64,000 nt of DNA from Plantago major (GCA_026545765.1 CM048844.1:68032035-68096034), one strand, 5' to 3'; positions 23,138 to 35,700 are shown, counted from the stretch's first letter. Notes: generated by a model from the sequence alone, not told the origin. Numbers and translations: made by a program.

Positions 23138-23745
23138 AAGCTTTGTGTTATGGGTTGTTTATTAATATTGAACTATTTTAATTTCCAGTTGATGAAAGTG
23201 ATGCCAGTTTGGAGCTTACAATACGTTTTGGTGGGAAGTTTATTGATGAGGCTATATTTTAGAGTCCCATCTTGTTCTTTTTACCGTCTTTTGTTAGTCT
23301 TTAATTGTGTTTTTAGTGTTTCTTGTGCGTTTTTATGTGTTTTGTGTTTTAGTTGTGTTGTACAGGTTTTCCTTTGTTTAGAGACGTTTTGGAGGAAAAA
23401 CGACGTTCTTGGAAGGTCATATTCGAGTAAAGACTCAAAGACTCCACTTAGTAGGCAAAAAATCGAAGTCCAGTGAAGATTCTGACCAAAGGGGCCAGGA
23501 CGCATCCCAGATTCATCCAGGACGCGTCTCCACAGCCCGTAGGATGCGTCCCAGGAATTTTCAGCGCAGATTCAGTTTTCTTTACTTATTTCGATTTTGA
23601 GACATTTTCAACACACTCTCTTTTACGTTATTTTCACTCTCAAGCAAAGAAAAACCCTAGTTTTGGTTTTCTTGCTCTAGTTGATCATCAATTTCACTTG
23701 TAATCGCATCATTGACTTCGGATTTGGATCTCGAGGTTAGATTAT

Positions 23746-25153
23746 TGATGTGCACTCAAAGATTTCGTCTTTCGTTGTAGAATCTGTAATCTCCAAATGC
23801 AATCAAGATTAAATTTATAAGTCAGAAGTCCTCAAATCCACAGTTTATAGCAGAAAGTTGACTCGGGATGTCGTTCTCCATGGACACTTAGCATAGGAAC
23901 AAGCAAATAACGTTGTCATTGAATGCAAAAAAGTAAACAGTTTCTTATCTCAGACAGAATTATCATTTCGCAGTAAACCCTAAATTGCTTTTGTTGTAAA
24001 TCAATAGTTGACAAGCGTAAAGGTTTCCCAACCTCCCTCTGCTATGCTACTCCCAACTACTTAGAATCAAACAACGTACTTGTCGTCTATAGGTAGCAAA
24101 GAAACATGCTAGATCAAGTCGTAGTTAATCCAGACACCCTTACTAAACCAACAATGTGTTGTGTCACTCAACACACTATCTCGCCACGTTTTCAGAAAAA
24201 TCACACAGGATAAAGTATAATCCGTTACCAAGTTGTAGTTAGTAAGGATTTCCCACATAAAAAGGGCGGACGAATAAAGAACAAGCACGAATTACGTTTT
24301 AAAACTAATTCATTAATATATCATGGTATATAAAGAAGTAGCAAGATCAGAGTTACGGCGGTTCGCCTTTACAAAAGGAAATTAGCTACTCATAGTAATC
24401 AAAGAACAGTAATTGAAATCTATGAAGAAAGGAAGAAGAAGCTTAGTCTCTGATAATCTTGATGTCTTCGTGCTGCTGCTCCTGATGTCTTCTCCTTCTG
24501 CTAGGTGCTTGACGGCCAGCAGGTTGGGGTTTCACTTCCCCGAGGAGAGCTGATTGTTTCTCTCTCTAGGAGAGTTGCTTTGTGAGCTGTGTGAAATCTG
24601 AGACCCCTGAGGTCATATTTATAGGTGAAATTAGAACCGCCATTCTTCAATAAGGAAGGTTTAGGAATGCGGGCCTCAGACTGACAGGCCAGGAATCAGC
24701 CCAGGAAGAAAACAGGAGGGTGACTGCGGTCGCCTGGGCACCGCAGTCAGCCTCTCTGCGGTCCCTAGGGGGGCGCAGTCTATGATCCTTTTCTGCTTCT
24801 ATCTTCAAATCTTTGTTCTTCAATTTCGGGCTTCGTAACTCCGTTTCCATGAAAAGTGGTCTTGTACAAAGTTGTTCCGCCTTTAATTATCTTTGCATCG
24901 GTTGGTCGCATGACATGTTTAGACTCCTCGAACTCTGTGCAACGGCTGATCTGGCGTATTTGCTTCCTTCTCTCGATTTGGCACAATTGTGCCGTTTTGT
25001 GCCTGAAATCGTGCAAATCTTCTAAACCGCGATCATGACCTACATAAAACACGCAAAGTTAGTAAATGACCATAAAACAACATAAATATTGCATCTAGGG
25101 CAAAAAATGAGGGTCTAAAAGTATGCTATATCGCACATTTCATCGTCACATCA
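23746..25153 (-). repeat. 3' LTR of the minus-strand Gypsy element
   Basis: Matches 37612-38985 closely from TGTAGAA(T/C)CTG (23776) to CACATCA. The 30 bp at 23746-23775 (plus strand TGATGTGCACTC...) have no counterpart in the other LTR copy. The target duplication falls outside those 30 bp, so they belong to the element. GC-rich CTGCGGTCG / CCGCAGTC inverted motifs lie at 24723-24780. Confidence 0.88.
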
Positions 25154-25957
25154 CACCCCTGAACCAGGTTCTTGCTCATCCTCGAGCAAGGCAAAAACGA
25201 TAATTAAGAAGTGACTATGAAATGAGCAGCAAGGATAAACCATTACATAGACAAGCAGGCAGTTTCAAAGATCCAAACTCTACTAACTTGATAAGCTTGA
25301 ACTCCAACTTCACGACTCCACAGCAAACAAGTAACAAGTAAGCATCACTCACTACAGCAAGCGGTTACAGGTGTAACCAAATGTCCTTATAGGTGTACTT
25401 CAAAATTATTACCTCGCGGTAATGTTATGCATTCCTGCTCTCAAAAGTCAAGGCATAAATCATAGTAGTACTCATGTTAAGTAAGTAAATCAGGTAGGAT
25501 AATATATAGAGAAGGGAAAGGCCAAGTATCATTAAAAGATGACAAAGTAAAGTAAAGGGTATTTCAGGGGACTTATCCTTTCGGACACCGAGCTCCTTCT
25601 GTCGACCTTGTCTTCTCGTAACGATAAATCTTCAGCTTCTCTTCTATCATCGTAACTACCCCACCGGTTGCTTCACACATAGACTACTTGATCCTTTTTT
25701 TCTTTTCTCTCTTTTTTTTCCTTTTGGCATACTAGTTTTTGCAGTCGTTTTAATGACTCGTATGCTTTTGGTTGGCCATCATTGGGCTCTTTTAGTCTCT
25801 CCATTTTTTGGTAGTGTCTGTTTTACCGAATTCTGCACTTTTGTGCGTGCTGGTTTGGTATACATGCCATCTACCCTCATGGACATGTAGGCCACGCCGG
25901 TATGTGGGTAGTATCTGTAACATGAACAACACGAAAACGGTGATCACAAGAACCATA
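25154..25957 (-). other. 3' untranslated region of the minus-strand Gypsy, distal part
   Basis: Non-coding sequence between the 3' LTR and the nested GAG-only element. It starts (minus-strand 3' side) with a purine-rich tract and the CTCGAGGATGAGCAAG segment typical of the region before the 3' LTR in Athila/Tat-like elements. No supported reading frame. Confidence 0.6.
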
Positions 25958-25962
25958 GATCC

Positions 25963-27627
25963 TGATGAGTCGATTTTACATCGTCTCATTTGGTCTTTTT
26001 TACCGTCTTATTGCCATTCTCAAGTATAGTTTTTATGTGTTTTATTAGTGTTTTGTTACGTTTCGTGTTTTGTGTATTTTGTAGGTGTTTGGTGAAAATG
26101 CATTGAAACAAGGCTAAACCAGTGCATATTAATGCATTAATGGAAGCATGAAAGATCCAAGACCTGAAAGGTGGTTGAAAACGGAGTTGATCGGTCGAAA
26201 CGAAAGTGGATTCGGAGTTCAGACGAAGATTTTAGAGCCGTTTAAGTGAAAGTGCGCGAAATTCGAACTACGATGGAGCAGCTTTGACATTTTGGCCATA
26301 ACTTTCTCTTATGAACTCCGATTGACCTGATCTTGATGTCCACACGTAGATAAGACCAAGAGATACAACTTTCAAGAAGAAACTATGTCCAAATTCCGAC
26401 GTTTAGAAACTCAAAAGGGCAAAAAACCAGTGCAGAAGGACCCTGGCGTCGCCACGCGGACTACGAGCACTTCTGGCGAACGCCAGAACTTGTTTTGGCG
26501 TCTCCATGGCCAATTTTCAGCCCGGAATGTATTTTTCACTATATATAACCTATATTTTCTTGATTTTTTAGTGGATTCTCATTATTATTCTTCTATTCTC
26601 TTTGCTTTCAACCTAGAACCGATTTTCCAAGGCAATTACCTACCCATTCGTGGAGGTAATTGAACCGTTTTCTCTTGTAATACGACGATTGATTATTGAT
26701 TGGGAGCATATTCATCATATTGTCCACCAGTTCGATTCAAGTTCTTCAATTCTTACCTAGGGTTTGTGATACGATTAGGTAAAATTGTTTCTTATCCCGT
26801 TTCTTAGTTTTTGGTATTGATTATGTTTAGTGCATGTCGGTTTATGATTCTGATTATGTTTTGCATATGATGAGTGCTTAAGCAGCCTAGTTATGGGGTG
26901 GTGACGAATTCAATGCATGCTAGTTAGGGTTCGTGTATTCAATATATATAAGATGCGATTTACTCTGTGCTGTTTTGATTAATTGCGTATGCAATATTCT
27001 GTTTGATGTTCATGACGTCAAAATCACCTATAGATTAAGCATCTGTTCCTTTTAACCAAAACGTTTTATGTCTTGCTATATCTATTGGTTTGTTGCAAAC
27101 AGTAATATGTACATTAGCTTATTAATTGTAGCTTAGTGGAATTGACGTCTTCACTAATGCTATTTGTTTTCTAGAACTTTATAGAGTTGGTTCATTGTCA
27201 TAGTTCTCCGTACCTTACGTGACATAAGGTGTCTGCCTAGAAAAACCTAGAGCAGTGTAATAATCGATAGGGCATTTCCCAGTGATAACTAGAGTAAATC
27301 GACATCATTATTGTTGTATGTTTCCTACTAGCTAGCTTGTTTTCTTTCACCACACCATAATTCTCTAATCATATCATTCTCGTTTAGATTAATCTATTTT
27401 CTAGTTAGATCGCATAGTTGATAGATAATAAGAGTCAATCTGCTGCCGAAGCAAAAACAACTCTTTACTGCTTTCCTTACTGTTATTATTATTCGTAAAC
27501 AAGACTCAGCTTAGTTAAGTCCTTCGAGACCGACCTCGGGTTAACTTCACTGCACTACAAGTTTTCGTAGTGTTGAGAATTAACTCTTGGCTTAAACAAA
27601 TATTAAAACTTTGATATTGATACATCA
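25963..27627 (+). repeat. 5' LTR of the GAG-only Gypsy element
   Basis: 1665 bp, nearly identical by eye to the 3' LTR (1707 bp). The length difference is mostly in the TGGCG/CGCCA block (26440-26510), which has fewer units than the 3' LTR. A TATA-like ACTATATATAACC follows at about 26538. Confidence 0.92.
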
Positions 27628-27633
27628 AGTTTT

Positions 27634-27647
27634 TGGCGCCGCTGCCG
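27634..27647 (+). other. Primer-binding site (tRNA-Asp type)
   Basis: TGGCGCCGCTGCCG, seven bases after the 5' LTR, matches the primer site common in Athila/Tat Gypsy elements with one substitution (CTG for TTG). A CGTGG follows instead of the usual CGGGG. Confidence 0.8.
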
Positions 27648-27788
27648 TGGACTTAACTCCTTTGTTAAGTTTACGAATTGTAATTTTCAGTTGTATATAT
27701 TAGTTAGTTTTTGTTAGTTTTTCCTTTGTTTTAGTATTGTTTGTTTGGCGAAACTACTTTGGTTTCTTTTGTGTGTGTGCAGGAGAGT

Positions 27789-28316
27789 ATGGATTACTCG
27801 TATTGCTATGATTGTGGATCAGATGGTCATGTTGCAGCAAATTGTGCAGATAGGAAGCCGCTCATTCGTTTTCGACAGGTTTCTGGAGAGAAACTCGATA
27901 GGGCATGGTATAAATTTAAGGGGCTCCAGCAGACGTATCAGAACCATGGTTTAACATTGGGAGAGCTCATGTGGTGTTTCTACGACGGTATCACAATCGG
28001 TTGTCAAAGAACGGTGGATAGATTCGCTGGTGGGTCAATGCTAGATTTGACTCCTCAACAACTTGAGGATACAATCGAGGAATTGGTTGCATTGATCACA
28101 AAGTTTGCGGAGCTTGATGGAGAAGAATCTGAAAACGGAGATAACCAAGAGGAGGAGAAACCTGACTCTGTAGTTGAATCGGATTCGGACACCACTACCA
28201 CCACTACCACTGTAACTGAAGAAGAAATTCCCGTCTCAGTTGAAGGAGTTTGCGAGAGTTTAGGCGATCCATTAGTCATGGAGGAGGAGACGTCCACCGA
28301 TGTGATCGACGAATAG
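27789..28316 (+). CDS. Gag-like protein of the GAG-only Gypsy element
   Basis: 175 aa from ATG 27789 to TAG 28314-28316. The N-terminus carries a CCHC zinc knuckle (CYDCGSDGHVAANC, C-x2-C-x4-H-x4-C, residues 6-19). A segment like the C-terminal half of Retrotrans_gag follows at about residues 35-100 (RAWYKFKGLQQTYQNHGLTL, then FYDGI and RFAGGSMLDLTPQ). The tail is acidic and Thr-rich. In ordinary Gag the knuckle lies after the capsid, so the order is inverted here. The same frame stays open beyond the TAG to 28631, so one stop divides a longer frame. It would form or enter a virus-like particle if made; that is inferred from the family. Confidence 0.75.
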   Translation: MDYSYCYDCGSDGHVAANCADRKPLIRFRQVSGEKLDRAWYKFKGLQQTYQNHGLTLGELMWCFYDGITIGCQRTVDRFAGGSMLDLTPQQLEDTIEELVALITKFAELDGEESENGDNQEEEKPDSVVESDSDTTTTTTTVTEEEIPVSVEGVCESLGDPLVMEEETSTDVIDE

Positions 28317-29959
28317 AAGGAACCACCCATTTCCGACCATTCGGAGATGGAGCAGATACCTGATACGACCCAGATGACACCATCGGATTCACAGTCCATT
28401 CCCCCATCTTCCAGTGATCTGTACATACTAGCCCCAGCTCGCACACGAGACTGGCCAGGGAGTTTCGACTCCGTTTGTCGTTTTTACTTTCCTCCTGATT
28501 CCCTTAGTTTTATTTTAGTTTTTGATATATTTTATTTTAGTTTGCAGGGAATCATGGAAAACAGAAAAAGAGGAGCTAAGGATCTAGGCGGGAAGGATGC
28601 AAGGGATTTGTTCCCGTTCGATAATGGATAGCATCAGCCACACGTTTCAGGGAAGTACATTTTTAGCTTTCTTTCTTTCTAGCCTATTCGATCGGGACCA
28701 TCTCTAGTCTAGGTTTGGAGAGGGAGGTAGCTTTCATGTACTTATCCATATATGTGTCTGTGTCGTGTCTTTTTATCTTTTTGTGTGTCTTTTTCACGTT
28801 TTGTGATTTTCTCTTGTGTCTAAGTCTGACTCCCAAGTCGAGCGTCTATTGCATGTACTAAACCTGTTTAATGCCTGAGTTTTGATTGATCCTTGACTAT
28901 TAGCAGTTTGCATGTTATAAGTTTGCTAAGTTCGTTTCTCCTGTAAATAGAAAGTTTGTTCTAGTTCTGTAGTCCAAAAGCCTGTGAGCAAGCCTAGCCG
29001 ATGAAAAAATATTGTACCGGCGAATTTTGTACTTGTGTGACTTTTTTAGGAAGTGCAAACTCTCTTGTTTGTGCCTTATCATTCTCATGTGTACTTTGTA
29101 TAAGTTAAGTATGACGAACGACATGATTTTCATTCTTATTTGCTTGTGCCAAACCCGTTCCAAGAATAGGTTTAGGGAGGAGGTTTATTTGCGCTGTATA
29201 TGTATAACGACTGTGTTTTTGGCATTTGTTCTCTCAAAAAATATTACAATTAGTCTCGGAGTGTATCTATGGCACTTGTGCCACCGTTAGTCGTGTTGGG
29301 CACGTTTCAAATACTACCTACACACCGGCGTGGTCCTAAAAAGCCATATGTCCATGAGGTTGATGGCGTGTATAAACCAAAGACATAAAAAGTGCGGACT
29401 TTCAGAAAATGTACACTACCAAAAAATTGAGACAAAACAAGCATATGGGTCATTATAAGACTGCAAAAAAGTAGTATGCAAAATAGTTTCAAAAATAAAA
29501 AATGAGAGAATGATTTCCAGTTTACAAGTCTACTGCTGTTGATTATAGAGCTGTGATTAAAGTCCCTGATGATGTAACTGATTGAGTACATTGCATGAGG
29601 TATTTGAGGCATCTTTGTGACGTGAGTCACCTTCGTTTCTCTTTGTGCATTGCTTGAGTGTTTACCCATACTGGACACTTCCAGGAGAGTGAGAGATAGT
29701 TGCATAGGATCCACTTGTGAGGGATTACCGGGTTAGACTTAAGTTCTATTTACTCAGAAAACTAACTTTTTGGATTTTTACTTGTTCTTCTGCAAACGTC
29801 AGTTTAATTTCAAACCTCTTGCATCATTCGGGTTTAATACTTGCAATCGTAGACTCGGTAGCTAGACTTTATCTGTGTGTCTTCGTGTTTTTTTTATTTT
29901 TCTAGGATTTTTAGAGAGTCTGTTGCTTGAGGACAAGCAAGGGTTCGGTTTGGGGAGTT
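28317..29959 (+). other. 3' internal region of the GAG-only Gypsy element
   Basis: 28317-28631 continues the gag frame after its stop (PPSSSDLYILAPARTRDWPGSF...). The rest is non-coding, ending in CTTGAGGACAAGCAAGGG and the purine tract before the 3' LTR. No polymerase motifs on either strand. Confidence 0.6.
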
Positions 29960-31666
29960 TGATGAGTTGATTTTACATCGTCTCATTTGGTCTTTTTTAC
30001 CGTCTTATTTCCATTCTCAAGTATAGTTATTATGTGTTTTATTAGTGTTTTGTTACGTTTTCGTGTTTTGTGTGTTTTGTGGGTGTTTGGTGAAAACGCA
30101 TTGAAACAAGGCTAAACCAGTGCATATTAATGCATTAATGGAAGCATTAAAGTTCCAATACCTGAAAGGTGGTTGAAAACGGAGTTGATCGGTCGAAACG
30201 GAAGTGGATTCAGAGTTTAAACGAAGATTTTAGAGCCGTTCAAGTGAAAGTGCGCGAAATTCGAACTACGATGGAGCACCTTTGGCATTTTGGCCATAAC
30301 TTTCTCATATGAACTCCGATTGACCTGATCTTGGTGTCCACGCGTAGATAAGACCAAGAGATACAACTTTGAAGAGGAACCATGTCCAAATTATGACGTT
30401 TAGGCACTAAAAAGGGCAAAAAACCAGGGCACAAGGACCTTGGCGTCGCCAGAATCACACCTGGCATCGCCAGGCGGACTACGAGCACTTCTGGCGAATG
30501 CCAGAAGGGTCCTGGCGACGCCAGAACTTGTTGTGGCGTCTCCATGGCCCATTTTCAGCACATAACACGTTTTTCACTACATATAACCTATATTTTCTTG
30601 ATTTTTTAGTGGATTCTCATTATTATTTTTCTATTCTCTTTGCTTTCAACCTAGAACCGATTTTCCAAGGCAATTACCTACCCATTCATGGAGGTAATTG
30701 AATCGTTTTATCTTATAATACGACGATTGATTATTGGTTGAGAGCATATTCATCATACTGTCCACCAGTTCGATTCAAGTTTTTCAATTCTTACCTAGGG
30801 TTTGTGACACGATTAAGTAAAATTGTTTCTTATCTCGTTTCTTGGTTTTTGGTATTGATTATGTTTAGTGTATGCCGGTTTATGATTCTGATTATGTTTT
30901 GCATATGATGAGTGCTTAAGCAGCCTAGTTATGGGGTGGTGACGAATTCAATGCATGCTAGTTAGGGTTCGTGTATTCAATATGTATAAGATGCGATTTA
31001 CTATGTGCTGTTTTGATTAATTGTGTATGCAATATTCTATTTGATGTTCATTACGTCAAAATCACCTATAGATTAAGCATCTGTTCCTTTTAACCAAAAC
31101 GTTTTATGTCTTGCTATATCTATTGGTTTGTTGCAAACAGTAATATCTGCATTAGCTTATTAATTGTAGCTTAGTGGAATTGACACCTTCACTAACGCTA
31201 TTTGTTTTCTAGAACTTTATACAGTTAGTTCATTGTCATAGTTCTCCGTACCTTACGTGACATAAGGTGTCTGCATAGAAAAGCCTAGAGCAGTGTAATA
31301 ATCGGTAGGGCATTTCCCAGTGATAACTAGAGTAAATCGACATCATTATTGTTGCATGTTTCCTACTAGCTAGCTTGTTTTCTATCACCACACCATAATT
31401 CTATAATAATATCATTCTCGTTTAGATTAATCTGTTTTCTAGTTAGATCGCATAGTTGATAGATAATAAGAGTCAATCTGCTGCCGAAGCAAAAACAACT
31501 CTTTACTGCTTTCCTTACTGTTATTATTATTCGTAAACAAGACTCAGTTTAGTTAAGTCCTTCGAGACTGACCTCGGGGTTAACTTCACTGCACTACAAG
31601 TTTTCGTAGTGTTGAGAATTAACTCCTGGCTTAAACAAATATTAAAACTTTGATATTGACACATCA
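29960..31666 (+). repeat. 3' LTR of the GAG-only Gypsy element
   Basis: 1707 bp. It carries the fuller TGGCG(T/A)CGCCA inverted-motif block (30440-30545, about six units) upstream of CACTACATATAACC. It ends ACATCA at 31666, directly before GATCC. Confidence 0.92.
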
Positions 31667-31671
31667 GATCC

Positions 31672-32466
31672 ACTCCGAGACTTTTGTACCTTTGCTTTTT
31701 TTCGGTACTTTCTTTTTTCTATTTTTTCTGGTGCAAGAGTTAGTGGTTTTAACACCAGTAATAAACAATAGGGCCAACAAAGTTATATTTCGATGATGAT
31801 TTGCTTCCACTTCTCCCCCAAACTAATTTGTCGAACTGGGGTTATAGTTTTCTTCTCTCCTTTCCCCCAAACCAGTTCTCGATCATGATCAAAACATGAT
31901 TCTCCTCCATTCTTTGGAACTCGCTGCTTCATTCCTTCGTTCAAGCTCGGCGGTGGGTTGCTGTCACCGCTTAAGTAAAGCATATATAGGATGTATGGTG
32001 GAGTTTTAAGGGCTCAAAAAGGGCTTTCAGCAGGGTTAGTGAAAGGCATAAAAAGGAATTCAGAAAGGTAAGTACCACTAATCATATTCATGCGTTAACA
32101 AATAAAGACTCAAGGGCAGCAATGTTCACACGGGTGCACACAGGACTTTAATTAGAGTAGCAAGCAGACTCACTCATCAAAGTAGCATGGGTCGGATTCG
32201 GTCAGAGCATATATTCGGCAAGCAGCAGAGCAAGAAAACAAATCCACCGCCCCTCATCCTAGTTATGGATCATACCCGATACTCTCCCACAGATCAAAAC
32301 ATTTTTCAGCAAGCAAAAACCTTAGACGTAGCAGATAGGACTAAACATAAACTTAAAATGCAAATTACTAAGTGCGAGTATTTAAAGTTATTACAGACTG
32401 AATAGTTAAGTAGGTAGCAATCAAATTAAATTCCTCTCCCAAACCTAGCTAAGAGCAGGTAGAATA
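31672..32466 (-). other. 3' region of the minus-strand Gypsy, proximal part
   Basis: Non-coding stretch between the Transposase_32 ORF and the nested element. I see no motif I can name. Confidence 0.5.
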
Positions 32467-32539
32467 CTAGGAAAGTAAAGATAAAAAAGAAAAGATACTC
32501 CCCTCTCGGTGCTGTTTCTCCAGTCCAGATGGCTCTTCA

Positions 32540-33727
32540 AGACGATGATCCTCCAGGAGGCGGTGGAGGATAAAATTCCTGATAGCCTTGGTAGTACAAC
32601 GTCGGATCGACGTCGGGTGGTGGATAGAGCTGCAGTGGTGGATAATAAGGTGGATACTCGAAATGCCCATACCCGTCAACGTTCTCCTGCCGGAAGGAGA
32701 TCTGCTTATAACGGTGCAGGTAGGTGACATGGTTGTTCCACTCCGACCTTCGGCTCATCCCGTTCATCTCATCTCGACTTTGGCACTCCCTTGACTCTCC
32801 ATCTGGTAGTTGTTCACAAATTCGTTGAACGAATTCATGTCAAAAGCTCCTCGCAAATGATCCGCTGCTCCTCTTCTTCTGAATTCGGCCTTGGCGGCCT
32901 TTTCCTGCATTTCAAGGAGGTGGATAGTGCTGTCCTGATCAAAAGGTTTTGTGAGCCGCAAATCCCGACTCACTAATAGGAACTCCAATCTTCTGGCATA
33001 TAGCGGTAATGAGACCGGGTAATGGTAGATTCCTTCTTGTGTTGTTCTTCACCATTTGCATCTCCTTCACCATGATTCTTCCAACATCAATGTAGTGACC
33101 CTCCATAATTGCGTAGACAATAGTAGCTACGTCGCCCTTGAGTCCTTCATGATGTAAGGTTGGCTTCAAGTTGGTCTCCACAAAGTGCATCCAGAATCTT
33201 GCTCTTCTGTTAAGTGTAGCCCTCGGGATGGACATTCCCACTGCGTCCTCTCTAAATCTCTCTCCAAGTAATACCTGTGGGATGTCTCTTAGGATCTCTG
33301 TGTACTCCATCTCTTCATATGCCGGTTCCTTGTAGTCGCCATGTATGTGCTCCTCTGGGATTTCGAAGAATTCGTTGATAGCTCCTGGCCCAAACATGAC
33401 CTCCACCCCTCGAACCATGACGGGGCGATCCAAAAGTACTTCCTCCGGCTTCTTGACCTTCAGGTGGAAGTACTCCACGTAGAACTCCCGAACTATCTCA
33501 ATGTCGTATCCTCGGAGAATGGCGGTGAAAGTTCCCCAAGCATAGAGGCTCAAAACGTCGTGAATCCAATTAAGGGCCGGGTTCATCCCCCATTCGATCT
33601 CTATTTTCCTCTCGGGAACCACCCCTCGGCCATTAATAACCAAGAGCCAACTTCGAGCCTTGCTAGAGAGATTCCCCGATGCCACCTTCTTTCCTTTCTT
33701 TACTCTCTTTGTGCTTGGTTCGCCCAC
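32540..33727 (-). pseudogene. Transposase_32-domain (putative plant transposon protein) ORF of the Gypsy element
   Basis: From ATG 33727, 262 codons are open. A basic start (TKRVKKGKKVASG) is followed by the plant Transposase_32 domain: WIHDVLSLYAWGTFTAIL, REFYVEYFHLKVK, VMVRGVEVMFGPGAINEFFEIPE, ARFWMHFVETNLKPTLH. The frame ends at 32939, but sequence in the next frame (from about 32950: STIHLLEMQEKAAKAEFRRRG) and a third (32767-32540) continues to a Pro/Tyr-rich tail (YPPYYPPLQLYPPP). At least two frameshifts are therefore likely. This domain occurs in many Athila-like elements; its function is unknown despite the name. It follows the protease directly, with no polymerase between. Confidence 0.75.
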
Positions 33728-34830
33728 ATCTTTTCCTCATTGGGTTCTTCCCATTGTACCTAGGCCAAAAAAGTGTGTTAGATAGCATTCTTGGAGTTAA
33801 ATCAATTCTAAGGCTTACTTGCAAATCCAATGGGGTTTCTTCTCCTCCAAACCTAATGTGTGGCACAAGGTGTATGCAAAATTATAGCTTGTAATAATAT
33901 CAATAGCTACTTCAAAATAATGCAAGAATTAGGCATGTAACTCAAGTTGTCAAGTTGTGTCAGCATCAAGTTAAAAAGCAAATTGTAATGTAATCTCCAT
34001 CCTATGAGCATATGACAATGCAAACATGTTTTCTAAGCATACTTCATCAAGTTACTACCATGTAAGCAAGTAAACGAAGGGGAAAGGGGTCGACCAGGGA
34101 GTTTGTTTTATTGAGACATTTTATCGAACACTTGGTAGGAAAGAACAAAGACCATCAAATTCTCCAATGAATTGTCAAATCTCCAACAAACAAGTAGTAA
34201 AGTAGTGAATACTAGAAGTAAGCATGTATTCATATATCTCAAACATCAACAAATCAATCAATTGGAGCATATAATTGCTAAACACCAAAGAAGCAAGAAG
34301 AGAGTGCAAGCAAAGAGGTGAATGATAAACATATTGATTTGAAGATGTAAATAAGATAACAATGAGTAGAAATTACTTACTTGATGTTGATGAAGTATGG
34401 GCAAGCTAATAATTCAATGGATATGATAAAATTGAAGAGCAAGTGAAGAAATTGTGAAGAGAATGAAGTGGGGAAGGGGAAAAATCGATTTTGAGGTTTA
34501 AAAAGAAGGGGGAGTGAGCTAGAGCAGCTCACTGCGGCCGCTAGGGGACCACAGTGAGGCTGATGTCCAGCCTCCTCACCCCGCACGAAGTTTCGCACTT
34601 TTTTGATTCTTTTCGGTTTTTTGATTTTTTCAAAAAGTAAACATAACAAATAAGAAATTTTGAAAAAGATTTTGAAAAGTTTTTCGAAAATAATTTAGGA
34701 ACGGAAAACGAGAAAAAGATGAAAATTAAAAATGCGAAAGTAAATGCGTAAAAGTAAACGTAACCTTGGGTTGCCTCCCAAGAAGCGCTTGTTTTAGGTC
34801 TTATAGCTCGATCCCTGGTTTGTTGATGAC

Positions 34831-35700
34831 TCAGTTGCTGGGGTGGGACCCCCGTCTTCCTTCGGTGCTAGCAGTCAACCAATCTTCCATGAAACTCGGG
34901 TCGGTGTTCCAATCCTTCACTCCCATGTTGAATCGGTCGCCTTCCCTTGTAAACACGAACTTATAGAGGGTGCTTCCTTCATTCTTCAGGCGGTTTCTAA
35001 AACCCTTGTAATCCTTGTAGTTTTCGTAGAACAGCCCTTCGTCCCCCAGTTTCCATCTTCCAGTCATCCACTTGTCCAGACAGATCTTATAGGGTTCGTT
35101 CTCTTCGTTCCTCGGATCCGAAAATTGGAAGTAAATCTCATGCGAATAGAAATAGTTCTTATCTATTTCCTGCATCTTTGTTAGTGCATCTTGAAATTCT
35201 CCAGGTGGTTGATCCTTCTTTCTCCTTGGCGATCTTTCAGCTACAAGCTTCCCCTTCTTGAAGTGTGACCTTCCGACTGATAGCTCCACGTCACCCTGCA
35301 AACCATTAATAAACATAGAAACTTTTCTGCCAGTTATATCAATAATTGTGTTAGTCATTATCATAAAGGGACTTGCTAGATATAGGTTTCTATTGTTGTT
35401 ATTCTCGTAGTCGACTACTAGTAGATCCACCGGGATTATGATAGTGCCTACTTTGATGAGCACGTCTCTAACCATCCCATATTCTTAGCTATGCTCATGC
35501 CGACGTCGCAGGACATGCCACAAGCGTCGGTTTTCCCTGTCAACCTGAGTCTCTTGTACATCTCTAAGGGGATAACGTTCACATCGGATTCCAGGTCTAA
35601 GGTTCCTACTACCATTATGCCCCCTATGTTAACTGGAATTTGATGTTCTAAGGGATTGATTTCCTCCTGGGATATTAGTCTGGAAGTAGGGGTTATTTTT
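34831..35700 (-). pseudogene. Gypsy protease-like region
   Basis: Minus-strand sequence from about 35640 encodes VVGTLDLESDVNVIPLEMYKRLRL, aligning with the aspartic-protease start of Athila-type elements. The usual D-(T/L)-G active site reads DLESD, so it is probably inactive. After a frameshift, 35475-34831 gives VLIKVGTIIIPVDLLVVDY and PFMIMTNTIIDI, the second half of the retropepsin fold. A C-terminal stretch of about 120 residues follows, without reverse-transcriptase motifs. Confidence 0.65.

Larger units (their letters stand above)
25963..31666 (+). mobile_element. GAG-only Gypsy retrotransposon (TR-GAG-like), structurally complete
   Basis: LTRs 25963-27627 and 29960-31666 start TGATGAGT and end ACATCA, flanked by an exact GATCC duplication (25958-25962 and 31667-31671). 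A primer-binding site TGGCGCCGCTGCCG starts at 27634 (tRNA-Asp type). A purine tract GGTTTGGGGAGT precedes the 3' LTR. The internal 2.3 kb encodes only a gag-like protein (27789-28316); no protease, reverse transcriptase or integrase is found. Its structural ends look functional, so it would depend on enzymes from another element. It is inserted in the 3' region of the minus-strand Gypsy element. Confidence 0.9.

Noticed and set aside
23030..23476. 148-codon frame with repeated FIVWVLLQ
   Set aside because: It is produced by the 32-bp intronic tandem repeat running into a Gypsy LTR. No domain.
28055..28444. Minus-strand 129-codon Ser/Val-rich frame
   Set aside because: It is the antisense of the acidic, Thr-rich gag tail.
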